From Stereum hirsutum FP-91666 SS1 (Eukaryota; Basidiomycota; Agaricomycetes; Russulales; Stereaceae), in assembly GCF_000264905.1 (NCBI RefSeq), contig NW_006763146.1, positions 625,587 through 689,586 on the forward strand: 64,000 bases of DNA, in the 5' to 3' direction. The notes under the pieces were generated by a model, which was not told the DNA's origin, searched no databases, and worked only from the letters and a program-made list of their open reading frames with translations. Below, one piece after another: positions 45,660 to 56,339 of this stretch (its first letter is position 1; each line of letters opens with the position of its first letter). The position numbers and the translations under genes are program-made.

Positions 45660-45810
45660 TTCAGACCTTTTTATGCTTTATTCTTTTTCTTTTCCCTGTT
45701 CACCTTCGTTCGCTCGTTACGCTTTGGTTTGTGTGAGCTTCATTGGTTTAGTCCGTAGATGTCCTCGGGTTGTTTGTACATATTGGTTATACATCTGCGT
45801 TTGTGAGCTA

Positions 45811-46180
45811 TGGTGCGAAGCACTTAGTCACCGCATATAATATTCAACCGCCAAATTTGTGCCCGGGAGGTCGAAATTCCAGTTTATTGAAAGAAAATTC
45901 CTGGAGCATATTAAAAAAACCCGGGACTCTCATAAATAATAAACAATTCTATTAAATATTAATTGTTTGGCGGGAGAAATCGAAACCCGCCAAATCTGGT
46001 GGGTGGGAACTTTGAAAGTCCCTCAGTTTTAATTATTTTGGAAATCTGTCTTGGGGATCTCTTCCTTTCATCAAAAGGAGCATTTTGACAAGACAGATAA
46101 CTCTTAGAGGCGAATTTGACCCTCCTGTGACCGGGTCTTCCCGGTGTTCGACTTATGCGGTGAGTAAGTGCTTCGCACCA
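45811..46180. mobile_element. MITE-like element downstream of MFS copy 1
   Basis: 26-bp terminal inverted repeats (45811-45836 and 46155-46180) begin TGGTGCGAAGCACTTA and differ at one position. TA dinucleotides flank both sides (45809-45810, 46181-46182). The 370-bp interior is AT-rich and non-coding. The TIR sequence differs from that of the kinase-intron element, so these are two families. Confidence 0.8.
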
Positions 46181-46706
46181 TACATCTCGGTGAGGGACGA
46201 GCGGAGGTTATAGTCTGCTACTAATCTACTTCTACTTTTAAGGTCAGAGTGTTTTGATGTCCTGGGGTTCCGAGTCCTGCGCCACTTGTACGCCACACTG
46301 GAAACTGGCTGATGAAACCCGCAAGTCGGCGTCAAGCGGCACCAAATTCCTGGAAAGGCCCGGATCCGCGCCGCGGCTAAATCGCGCGCGTGCCATTGGC
46401 TCTTTCTTCCAGTCGGCATTGTTCCAGCGCTTCGACATTCCTTCCTCTCAAACTGCTCTCGCCAAAACTCTCGCATCATTCTTCGTGGGGGCCTAATTGG
46501 GTTTTCTCCCAATGCATATTCGTTGGTGCTGTTCTCAAATCTGTAACGAATATCTTGCTCCATGAGTGACTTCAATCCCAACACAAGTCCTGCCTCGCCC
46601 GGCTGCGCACCAGCGACAGAAAGTGCAAAGGTGGACGATTTTATTTATTTCGCAACTACCAATTCCTGATTCACATCTTGCTAAGCTTGGTCAGAAGTCC
46701 CTCCGC

Positions 46707-46995
46707 CATCGCTAACACATCCCACTGAAAAAACAGGGTCATTTGAGCTCGGAATGTCGCTCGTTCGGTGTGGCCGCTTGTTCGTCGATGGGAAACTTAT
46801 TGCCAATAATGTTCCCAACAATAAGCAAACTCCTGGACCTCGTTTTATGACTTTGCTCGTGTCTCGTTGGCAGTATAGAACTTGAAGGATGTACCTTGCA
46901 TTGTCCGGCTAATTTGAAATGGGGTTCAGTGGAAATAGGTCGAGGCACGATTGAGATGGTTGGCCAGGTTCAGTTCCTCAAGAATCCTAGGTACG
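46707..46995 (+). pseudogene. Relic of a GH3 beta-glucosidase (PA14 region)
   Basis: This stretch aligns by eye with 53809-54095 of the intact GH3 gene: CGCCATC.., then CTCGGAATGTCGCTCGTTC, TTCGTCGATGGGAAACTT, AAACTCCTGGACCT and later GGCACGATTGAGATGGTTGG. It carries substitutions and small indels, including lost exon structure around the intron. Only this part of the PA14 domain survives. It indicates that a second GH3 copy once lay here. Confidence 0.75.
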
Positions 46996-47335
46996 TACGC
47001 CCGTAAGTTGGTGTCAACAGAGCAGTTCATCTTGGCCAGGCCACAGAATATCACAGTGTCACAATAGAGCCAAGCGGCCCGGCAGGTTGAACTTGTGTTG
47101 AACGTGAATGCACCTCATTCCAAAACGAAATGATGCCATATCTGTTCTGCTGATGAATTTAACGTGCCTCAGGCTCATCTTCCCCATAGCCAACGACTTC
47201 GACTTTTGGTTGGTCTATGATGCCATCTCAGCTGCACCTTTTCCTTCGCCGCTGCTTACCGCAACAGCTGCTTCGCGCAAGAGCTTGTTGCAGACATAGA
47301 GCCAGGGATCCTACATATCATACTATCTTCCCTTC

Positions 47336-47342
47336 TATATAA
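47336..47342 (+). promoter_or_regulatory. TATA box of second MFS gene
   Basis: TCTATATAATGCAGG lies about 120 bp upstream of the ATG at 47460, followed by CCCACGCC and CTCCTGTTGGCGACTC as in copy 1. Confidence 0.65.
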
Positions 47343-47459
47343 TGCAGGTACCCACGCCTGCGGAAGACTCCTCCTGTTGGCGACTCAACATCTTAGCAGT
47401 CACCTTCCGTTCCTCCGGTCTCGTTCTCACCTCGCTCTCTCGTCCCATAATACGCTATT

Positions 47460-49950
47460 ATGGCTTCCACTGGTCTTCAAGGAGAGCCCGACTTGAGCTA
47501 CCGTCCAGGTAGCCATGTAGACGATATCGAGAAATCCTCTACTGTTCAGAAAGGTGATGATTCTGTGAAGGTAGTTCGGGCCGACTTTTCCTACCAGGAT
47601 ACCGGGAAGATTCTTCGCAAAGTGTACGCGTCTTGTTTCCCAACTTTGGCATCACACGTTGACTCTGCTTATATCATAGGGATCTGCACCTTATTCCACT
47701 CTTGATGTTGTCATGTATGCCTTTTCGTTACGTGAATCGCCGCTCGTGTACTGACCATTGACCCCTCGTATCCAGATTTACTCAAGGTCTGTCTTGTGAG
47801 GAATTTCCGGTAGACAGCCCTGCCTCTTGACGAGGACAATGTCTTCCGCTGTCGTTTAGAACCTCGACGTCAACATGATTTCTTACGTCAAGATCATGAA
47901 CTCCGGCGAGCCCACTAATGCTCTTACCCAGCTTGGTATGTCGACGAACGACTGGGCATGGAATAGCACGGTGTACACGGTACTATACCCCCTGTTCAGA
48001 TGACTCATGTTTTCCTAACCTCCCATCTCGATATGCCCGGCAATCTTGATGTGTTTAATTTGTGTAGATCACGTTCGCGCTGTTCGAACTTCCGTCGAAT
48101 ATGATGCTGAAATGGTCCACCCCCCGACTTCATTATTTCCGCATAATTTTGTGAGTAAACTTCCATCGACTATTCTATGTTGCCAGGTAGTCTCACTGAC
48201 TCCTCGCAGGCTCTGGTCAGCTGCCACTGCCTGCCAAGCGGCAGCAAAGAATGCAGGTGGCCTTCTCACAGTACGTTGTATCAATCTTGTTCATCGGGCT
48301 TGTCCTCACACTAACTGTGCCATTGTCTTCAGGCTCGGGCTTGTGAGTTGGTTTCGCAGTCTACTTGGTAACATTCCAGTTCGGCGCATCCTGAATGTCG
48401 TGATTACAGTTATGGGCGTCTTTGAAGCTGGGCTGCTACCAGGTATACTTGTCCAGATGACTATGTGGTATCGCCCCGACGAGCTATCCGGTGAGTTTGT
48501 TTCCGGATTGTCTATCACTTCATGGCATAACACTAAGACGTGTCAATATTTTAGTCCGGATGGTTCTGATTTCCATGCTGGGGTCATTTTCCGGAATCAT
48601 CTGTGCTTTGATGGCCTATGGATTGGCCTACATTGACGGCCGTGGTGGACTTGTATGTCTTCGATCTCCACCTTTCTTCGTTCTTCACTCATTCTGCTTT
48701 CACACAGTCCGGATGGCAATGGGCATTCATCATCGGTGCGTTGCTTTTCACCTTCTCCCCTCCCCGTTCTCTGATATTTTCTATCTATAGAGGGTGTAAT
48801 GGGTGTCATCCTCGCCGCTTCCATCTACTTTCTCCTACCCGACTACCCAGATTCTGCTCCCTCTTTCCGTCAATTTCTCACTCCAGAGGAAGGTGCATTC
48901 CTCGTCTCACGCTTACCTCCGAACGCAGCGAGACAGTCGGACGAGACATTTTCATGGAAGGAATTCAGGGCGGCAGTGGAGGATCCGTTGACTTGGGGAT
49001 TCGGATTTATGATGTGAGTCCCAAGCTCACAGACGGGAGCTGCAAGTCTGGTGGAGTCGGATGGTTCGCTGATTACCACGTAATAGGTTGTTTGAGCTAA
49101 TCGCAACGGCTGGGTATTCATTATGGCTTCCAACTAGTACGTACTCATTTTCTGATATAATTTTGTGGTTCTGACTGGGCAATGGCTGTACAGTTATCGC
49201 TGGGTTTGGCTTCACCACGACCCAAAGTGCACAGCTTCTCAACATCCCGGTACATTTTCTTCGCTGTCTCATCTCCTGATCTTCGCTCATGAACGCAACA
49301 GCCCGCGGTCGTCTATATCGCTGCCACCCTGACCATGGCCTACATCGTCGATAATACGTACCGCTTCCCCCGACCGGGCTATCAGATCATATCAATGTTC
49401 GCCCTCATCGGCTTCTTTGTTGGTCTTACTGTCCTAGATACAACGCACAAAGCTGGCCTCTACACGCTCATTCTCCTCACGTCTATCCCACATGCTGCCT
49501 TTGGCGCAATCATATACCCGTGGCGCAGTCAAACTGTGAAGGGAAGTACATATGCTGCTGTTGCATATGCCGTGCAAAATTCGATCGGTCAGTTGGCCAG
49601 CGTGTTTTCGGCGCAGGTGAGCGAGCTTCCATCGGTTCATCTTCTGTGTACGGGTTAACGAGCCGAACCGATACACCCAACAGATATGGCGTTCAAAATA
49701 TGCTCCGAGATATACCATTCCTTTCATCGTCTGTGAAATATTCTTCGCCCGTAAGTTCAACATCTCTCTAGTCCTCCAGGATATTCATACACACGTGTTC
49801 CATCTAGTCACCCTCGGCGCTATTCTCTTTACTTGGTACTTCTGTCGTGACACCGAGCGCGAGACACGTCGGGTTGCAGCTGCGAGGCATGAGGCTGGTA
49901 AGCAGACGGGTGAGGTATTGGAAGAAGATGTCCATGTGGGGAGACTTTAG
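47460..49950 (+). CDS. MFS transporter, anion:cation symporter (Dal5-like), copy 2
   Basis: A close paralogue of the gene at 43167, with the same exon pattern. The start MASTGLQGEPDLSYRPGS leads to KVDLHLIPLLMLS, NLDVNMISYVKIMNS, STNDWAWNSTVYTITFALFE, MGVFEAGLLPGILVQMTMWY and YPDSAPSFRQFLTPEEG, then AGFGFTTTQSAQLLNIP and the end GEVLEEDVHVGRL. The 11-nt exon is at 47776-47786, flanked by 61- and 73-nt introns. Differences from copy 1 are mostly conservative, so both copies look functional and could differ in regulation or substrate. The intact GH3 gene lies downstream. Confidence 0.88.
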
Positions 49951-51417
49951 GCTGATATTCTTTGCGGGTCCTTCTTCTCTTTTTCTGAGATCTCTCATTA
50001 CATTCTCCATTCTCGTTTCATGCACTCAATTTTCATTTTCTTTGTATAGGTATAGGCGTTGTTTATCGGTTCGGTTGTAACCTACTTGTTTGTCATGGTA
50101 TAGGGATGCGCGGAAATGTACTCGACGTGGATCTGAAGTGCAGATCTTGTAGCTCTCGGGTTACTGAGCTCCCTTCGGGACGGAAAAGGAGGATGTAAGT
50201 GCACAGAACAACGCAAAAGTATCTGAACTCAGGCTATATCTAGCGATGTCGAACTTAACGACGAGTGCTTTTACCTCGTAACAAGAACCTAGCGTTGCGG
50301 AGATATTCCGACACACGCCCTGATCCCGAAGTGAAGTTATTTCGACATTCTCAGAACAATGACCCATTCGACGTCCCTGGTAAGTAACAGGACCGTGATA
50401 TGGCGTAAGTTCCCTTCCCAAAATGCTCAGATGGCTTCAGCTTGAAGTTGGAAATTAAATTCTGGCCCAATCATGATGTCCGTATAAATAATCTTGCGGA
50501 GCTCAGCCGGGCGCGGTGCGGAACCCTTGCGACGGCCTTTTCCGATTTTGGGCAGCTACGCCCGACTTCAGTACAATGGTTTTCACTAAGTGACCATAAA
50601 CTGCCCTTTCGGGCCCTACCCTGGTCCCTTTAGCTATCAGTAATAGAAACTATATTGATGGACTTTGGATGCTAATCTGACGGTAAACTCGCGCAGGGCT
50701 CCGCTACGCTCCGCCCCGCGTATAAAAAAACCTTGAAGTTTACCAGTCGTTCTGTGTTCTGGGGGCCGAAGGGAAGGAAATACTCTACTTCAGGATTATG
50801 CCTCTCCTGATGTACATTGGGCTATATCCCACATAGAATGTGGCACCGGGACATGCAATATTGTCTATATTATACTATATACTAGTACACTGACAACTGG
50901 AACGAAGATGCCAACCTCTGTGGACCGCCCTGCCCACCCTCCTTGCCGGGGCGATCCACAGATGTTGGCCTCTTTTCCAATCGAGTCATGCAGATGCAGT
51001 ATTTATTCAAGTAGGGGTGTATTGGGAATGCACGAACATCGGCCTTATTTATGAGCTCGAGACGACGAGAGTGGAGGAGGATGGAAGGCCGGCCGGCCGT
51101 GTGGCCAATTGCAACGTGTGGCAAGCACGCGAGTAGTGCGGTCTGGGCGCATGGGAAGTGCCGATCGGAACGAGACTAACTATGTCTGGCTGTTTGACGA
51201 AAATTAGCTGCTAACAGACCTTGTCCCCTAAAGGGACCAGGAACCTCCAGTCATGCTCGGTTTTGAGACTATTGTGATACCCTCTTTCAAGTACGCTCAA
51301 TTGCACTCCCAGGGAACATGGGGGTAAGTGCAAGGACCCAGACAGTTTCCTTCAGTATCTCCCATGTCATTGATTTGCCCGCCGGCATAACCAACCTATG
51401 TTCGATGGCCATCTCTT
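49951..51417. other. Intergenic region with palindrome and inverted repeats
   Basis: No gene. It includes an imperfect palindrome at 50682-50744 and a 14-bp inverted repeat (CCTGGTCCCTTTAG at 50620-50633; its complement at 51228-51241), perhaps the ends of a 622-bp element. It should also contain upstream regulatory sequence for the GH3 gene. Confidence 0.5.
50682..50744. repeat. Imperfect palindrome
   Basis: The arms GGTAAACT (50682-50689) and AGTTTACC (50737-50744) enclose a second GC-rich stem (GGGC..GCCC) and a TCCGCTACGCTCC loop. This could form a cruciform or be the tip of a mobile element. Confidence 0.5.
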
Positions 51418-51425
51418 TATATAAA
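51418..51425 (+). promoter_or_regulatory. TATA box of the GH3 gene
   Basis: TATATAAA about 80 bp upstream of the ATG at 51506. If used, transcription would start about 51450 and the first ATG in the RNA would be 51506, so the signal-peptide-like ORF beginning at 51405 would not be translated. Confidence 0.5.
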
Positions 51426-51505
51426 TTCACAGGGCTCGCAGCCTTCTTCTTTGCCTACTTAACGACTCCAACACTAGCAACAACGAGCACGACGATAGAG
51501 CCCTA

Positions 51506-54500
51506 ATGTTTATGAACTCTTCACCGGTTGTGGACGCGTTCGGGAAAGCAGACTTGAATGCAGTCATCTCGAAACTGAGTACAGCGGAGAAGATCAGTCT
51601 TCTCGCGGTGAGTTACCCCTATATTCCTGGTGAAGGCTTCATCAACACTCAGTCTGTGTATCCTTTGCACCTAATAGGGCCCGGATTGGTGGACGACGAC
51701 ACTCATCGACAGAGTTGGCGTTCCGCGCATCAAGTGCTCGGATGGACCGGTGGGTGGCACCATTCTGTTTTGCAACGCGCCACACGGTCTTCGTTCAACA
51801 TCTCTCCCTTCTTGACTAGAATGGTGTTCGTGGCAGTTCTCACTTCTTGCCGACACCGGCAGCTACTATTCCTTGCGCGACTGCCCTCGCAGCTACGTAT
51901 GACACAGATCTCATCGCTAAGGTTGGTGGTCTGCTGGCCGAGGAATGTGAGGCAAAAGGAAGCTCGCTTTTGCTTGCCCCCACCTGCAATATCCAGCGGA
52001 ACCCTCTGAATGGACGGGTGAGCTTCTCGTGTCCACTTTCGGTGAAGTTAAGAATTAATTACACCGCATTGTAGGCTTTTGAGAGCTTCTCTGAGGTAGC
52101 TCTTCATAATTCTATCACGCATCCTTCCTTCTTCACATGAAACGCTGGATATTATAGGACCCATTCTTGTCTGGAATGATGTCGAGCGCCGTTATACATG
52201 GCCTTCAAGACGGTGGTGTAGGCGGTGCGCAGTTTTCGGCCATGCTACACCCTCAAAACATTTGCTCACTTTGCCAAAAGCCACAATCAAACATTTCGTC
52301 GGGAACGATATGGAGGATGAGAGATTTAGCGTAAATGTTGTAATTCCAGATCGAGGTTCGTCACGTTGAAAGCGCTTTGATACATTGTCATCGACTGACA
52401 CATTTTCCCACAGCTCTGAGGGAAATCTACTTAATGCCATTTCACCTTGCGCAAAAGGTGAATAGTCCGTGTCTCTTTCTGACGGGATCCGGCCGATGAC
52501 GCCCAACGGAACTTGTTAACTTACATTCGACGTTTACTCATAGCTCGCCAAACCCTGGGCATTCATGACTTCTTACTCTAAGCTGAACGGAACCCATTGT
52601 ACGTTGACTTCGTCTTTCCAATCGTGTACAATTTGGATGCTCATCGCGCGCCCTCTTTCATTTCCTTGAATCCGCCCAGGCTCAGAGCACGAGTGGTTGT
52701 TGAAGGATCTGCTTCGTGGAGAATGGGGATTTGATGGCCTGGTCATGTCTGATTGGTAGGCCTTCAATTCCCAAGCCTTTACTATATGTTCTGAAGACAG
52801 GTTGACTTGCCTAGGAGCGGGACGTACTCGACCGATCTGGCCATTAATGCTGGACTGGATCTGGAGATGTGCGCGTCCCCTCTCTCATTGCTTTCGCAGA
52901 TCATGCATTGAAAATGTCTTGACAGGCCTGGCCCCACACGATGGAGAGCAAACCTAGTCACACACCTCATGCACGCTGGCAAAATAACGCTTTCCTCCTT
53001 AAACGACCGCGTTTACGCGGTCCTGAAGGTAGGAGCTTCAACCACTGATCACAGACGCGTTACTTTCCTCTCCGCTGACATTCTTATATGTTGTTTACAG
53101 ACCATTCAAAGATCTATATTAGCCTCACCTTCCATAGTTTCGTCGAATCACGAGCCTGAACGCACCCTCTCCTCGCCCACCAACAATGCGCTAAATCGTC
53201 TCACCGCAGCCTCCGCCGTAGTCCTCCTCAAGAACACAGCCAAAATCCTGCCCCTATCGCTGTCCTCCTCTCTTAAGAGCATTGCTGTAATTGGACCGAA
53301 CGCCAAGACGAGAACGGTCAGCGGTGGCGGGTCGGCATTCTTGACCAGTGCCTATGTCATAACGCCGCTCGAGGGTATTCAGAACGCTGTGAAAGAGGCG
53401 GGCGACGAAGTCGAAATCAGCTATGCCACAGGATGCTCCGGTACAAGCTTTTCGGTCCTCATTGGAAGGGATTTCTAAAGCACTTATTTTTGCTTGCTGC
53501 AGGATATCGCTACTTGCCTATGCTCGATGGATGGATCACGACTGCGGACGGAGAGTCTGGTGTACGTATATCTTGTTCATCTCTGTCATTATGGGATAAT
53601 CATGAATGGTTTCTCGATAGTGGACAGCGGAGTTCTACAACGAACCGCTTGACTCGGGGGCATCTCCGATCGCCACACACGTCCTGCTCTCCACCCGTCT
53701 GCGTATCAACGACGAAAAACCTGAAGGTCCAGGCTCCTGTTGCTTTCCTCAATCCGCTTTATCTAACATGTTGTGCCGTTGACAGGTTTAGCTGAACACT
53801 TCTATATCGCCATCACCGGCTACATCGTCGCTGAAGAGAGCGGACCTTTCGAGCTTGGCGTCTCGCTCGTTGGTCGCGGGAGGGTGTTTGTCGATGGGAA
53901 ACTTGTTGTCGATAATGGTATTGATAACAAGCAGACTCCTGGACCTAGTTTCTATGGTGCGTCTGCTCCATCGCCCTTCAGTATCTCTAGGTGTTTTGTG
54001 GTTTAATTGACATAAATGGCCTTAATTTGCTGTAATCAGGTCTCGGTACAATCGAGGAGGTTGGCGAGGTCCAATTTGTTAAGGGACAAAAGTATGAGGT
54101 CAAGGTGGAATATACGAATGTTCCGCTTCCTGTAAGTCGCTACTCCCCTGAGGATACTTTCCCGTAAGCTAATATGTGTCCAGCTGTCCAGTGAAGAGGA
54201 AGGCGAAGTGAAGCAACCACCGCTCATGATGGCCGCGTTGCGTGTCGGTGCCGCGCCAAAGATCGCTCCTGAACAAGCTATCGTCGACGCTGTAGAACTC
54301 GCGAAGTCGAAGGATGCTGTCATTGTCGTCATCGGTATGTTTCACATTCCAATCCTGTACTCTTTGGATTCCCTTTCGCTCTTCAGATCTTCAAAACTCA
54401 CGCCTTCCACACAGGCACCAATATGGACTGGGAAGCGGAAGCCTCAGACAGAGAAGGTCTTGGCCTGCCCGGCCGTACTGACGAGCTTGTGGAGAAGATT

Positions 54501-55545
54501 CTGGCGGTCAGGCCGGATGCTATCATTGTCAACCAGTCTGGATCGTCGGTTGCATTCCCCTGGGTTGAGAAGGCTACAACTTTGTGCCAGTCGTGGTTCG
54601 GTGGAAACGAGACCGGTTTGTTGTTCACGGTTCGAGTCAAGAGCACGAGCAAAGAGGCTGACAATTACTTCCAGGAAATGGTATTGCGGATGTGATATTT
54701 GGGAAGGTAAATCCTTCGGCGAGGATGCCCCTGACGTTCCCAAAGAATATCGAAGATTGGTGAGTACCATCTTGTGATACCTTTATCCAGCGCACTCAAC
54801 ATTCTCGCATTTTTGTAGCACCGCACACCTCAATTGGTTTGTCTTTCATCTCTGTGTCTCACTTCCCTCGATCCTGACGTGCTCCGTTCCTGCAGGGGCG
54901 CCGAGAACGGTAAAGTCACATACGGAGAAGGAATCTTCGTGCGTGCCTCTTCCTTTGAATACGGTTCGAGCACGTCAATAACCTTGGACTCGGACGTTTA
55001 TAGGTCGGGTACAGAGGATACGAAGAAACTAAACGCGAACCGATCTTCCACTTCGGTGCCGGCGAATCCTATACCACTTTCGGTTTGTGAATTCCCTACG
55101 AGCACATTTGCATTTTGTAAAAACTCACTATGACCTCGGTCGCTCCCCGCAGAATGGACTCCCATCACCGCCACCCTCTCCTCTGACATATCCTCGGCAG
55201 AGACCATCCTCGCCACCGTCCGTCTCACCGTAACAAACACAGGTCACCTCCCCGGCTCCGAAGTCGTTCAACTCTACGTCTCCGACCCTCACTCGACCCT
55301 TCGTCGCCCAAAGAAAGAACTCAAAGGCTTCAAGAAGGTTGGTCCTCTTCAACCCGGGGAGTCCAAGGAAGTGGAGATTGTACTGGACAAGATGGCGTTC
55401 TCGTATTGGGACGACGTGAAGGATTCTTGGGTGGCGGAGAAGGGAGAGTTTGTCGTTAAGGCTTGTGGGAGCGCGGATGAGAGGAGTGTGAGGAGTAAGG
55501 CAAGTTTGTCGCTTGAGAAGACATATTTGTGGAGGGGGCTTTAGG
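51506..55545 (+). CDS. GH3 beta-glucosidase with PA14 insert
   Basis: Glycoside hydrolase releasing terminal beta-D-glucosyl residues. The start [20 protein letters not shown] at 51506 leads to [38 protein letters not shown] and [17 protein letters not shown]; a 21-nt exon encoding AFESFSE (52075-52095) follows. [12 protein letters not shown] and the nucleophile region GLVMSDW are intact. The second domain has [20 protein letters not shown] and a PA14 insert ([32 protein letters not shown]), then [18 protein letters not shown] and a C-terminal fn3-like domain ([20 protein letters not shown]). The PA14 type with KHF..ND..E usually lacks a signal peptide, so it is probably intracellular. About 16 introns join in frame, for example GVGATIKHF and [10 protein letters not shown]. 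All key residues are kept. Confidence 0.9.
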
Positions 55546-56339
55546 TTTCGGCGTCGGGCGGAATGGGATACAATGGAGGGATGATTCGATTGCGTATAGC
55601 GTATGTATTATTCGGCAGATGTAGGAATCAATATGTATAACTATATGTGAAGATGCTTTTGAAGAAGTACAGGTCGGAAAATACAGGTCAGAGGAACAAA
55701 TCCCGTGCACTAATCCATGATGCGTGCCACAAAGAGGAAACCATGAGCGGCAAAGCAGCCTTCGTTTCACCGCGTACCATCGGTGTCGGTATCCCCGAAG
55801 ATTATCAGAAGATGAGTCGGTGCATAGTATATATACGTGTGTGTTTGTGGCAGCCTTAGGAGCGGAGATCTTAGCCGTCATTCAAGTGTGGCCTGAATCA
55901 GCTCTGACGGAAATCTGACAAGAACGATCGCAAAAGCGGTGAAGGCCTCGAGTCTGCTTGATCACCTAGGAATGCGCTAGGCTCCTTGTGAAACTAACTC
56001 TCCAGCCAAAAGGAGCGGACATAATCGAGAAAGCACTGCGCCGGCACGGCATTTTGGTTTGAATACATACATACAACAATAAGCAAAACTTTTCCCATCC
56101 CCGGTTGGACGTTGATGATGATGATGATGACGGTGGTCGTGGTAAATGATACGGAAGAACGTCCTCGACTCGCGGCAGGTGTTGAACGCTGCATGTGGCG
56201 GCGAGGACGTTGTGATATTGAGTGGAGACGATCCTAGAACAACCAAGGGCCAACTATCACCCCATCCCCAAGTCAGCCATCTCGATGTCGACAGAAGTCT
56301 GTGTTGGCGGTGGTGGTGGTGGTAGAAGAAAAGGGTTCA
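55546..56339. other. Convergent 3' intergenic region
   Basis: It lies between the stops of GH3 (+) and aspartate kinase (-). It contains short simple repeats (GATGATGAT.. near 56113-56130; GGTGGTGGT.. near 56306-56322). No gene recognised. Confidence 0.6.

Larger units (their letters stand above)
45660..47335. other. Region between tandem MFS genes with MITE and GH3 relic
   Basis: It contains the MITE (45811-46180), a decayed GH3 fragment (46707-46995) and the duplicated promoter of MFS copy 2. A minus-strand ORF at 46153-46584 overlaps the MITE end and is not credible. Confidence 0.7.

Noticed and set aside
46153..46584. 143-codon minus-strand ORF
   Set aside because: It includes the terminal inverted repeat of a MITE and shows no protein family features.
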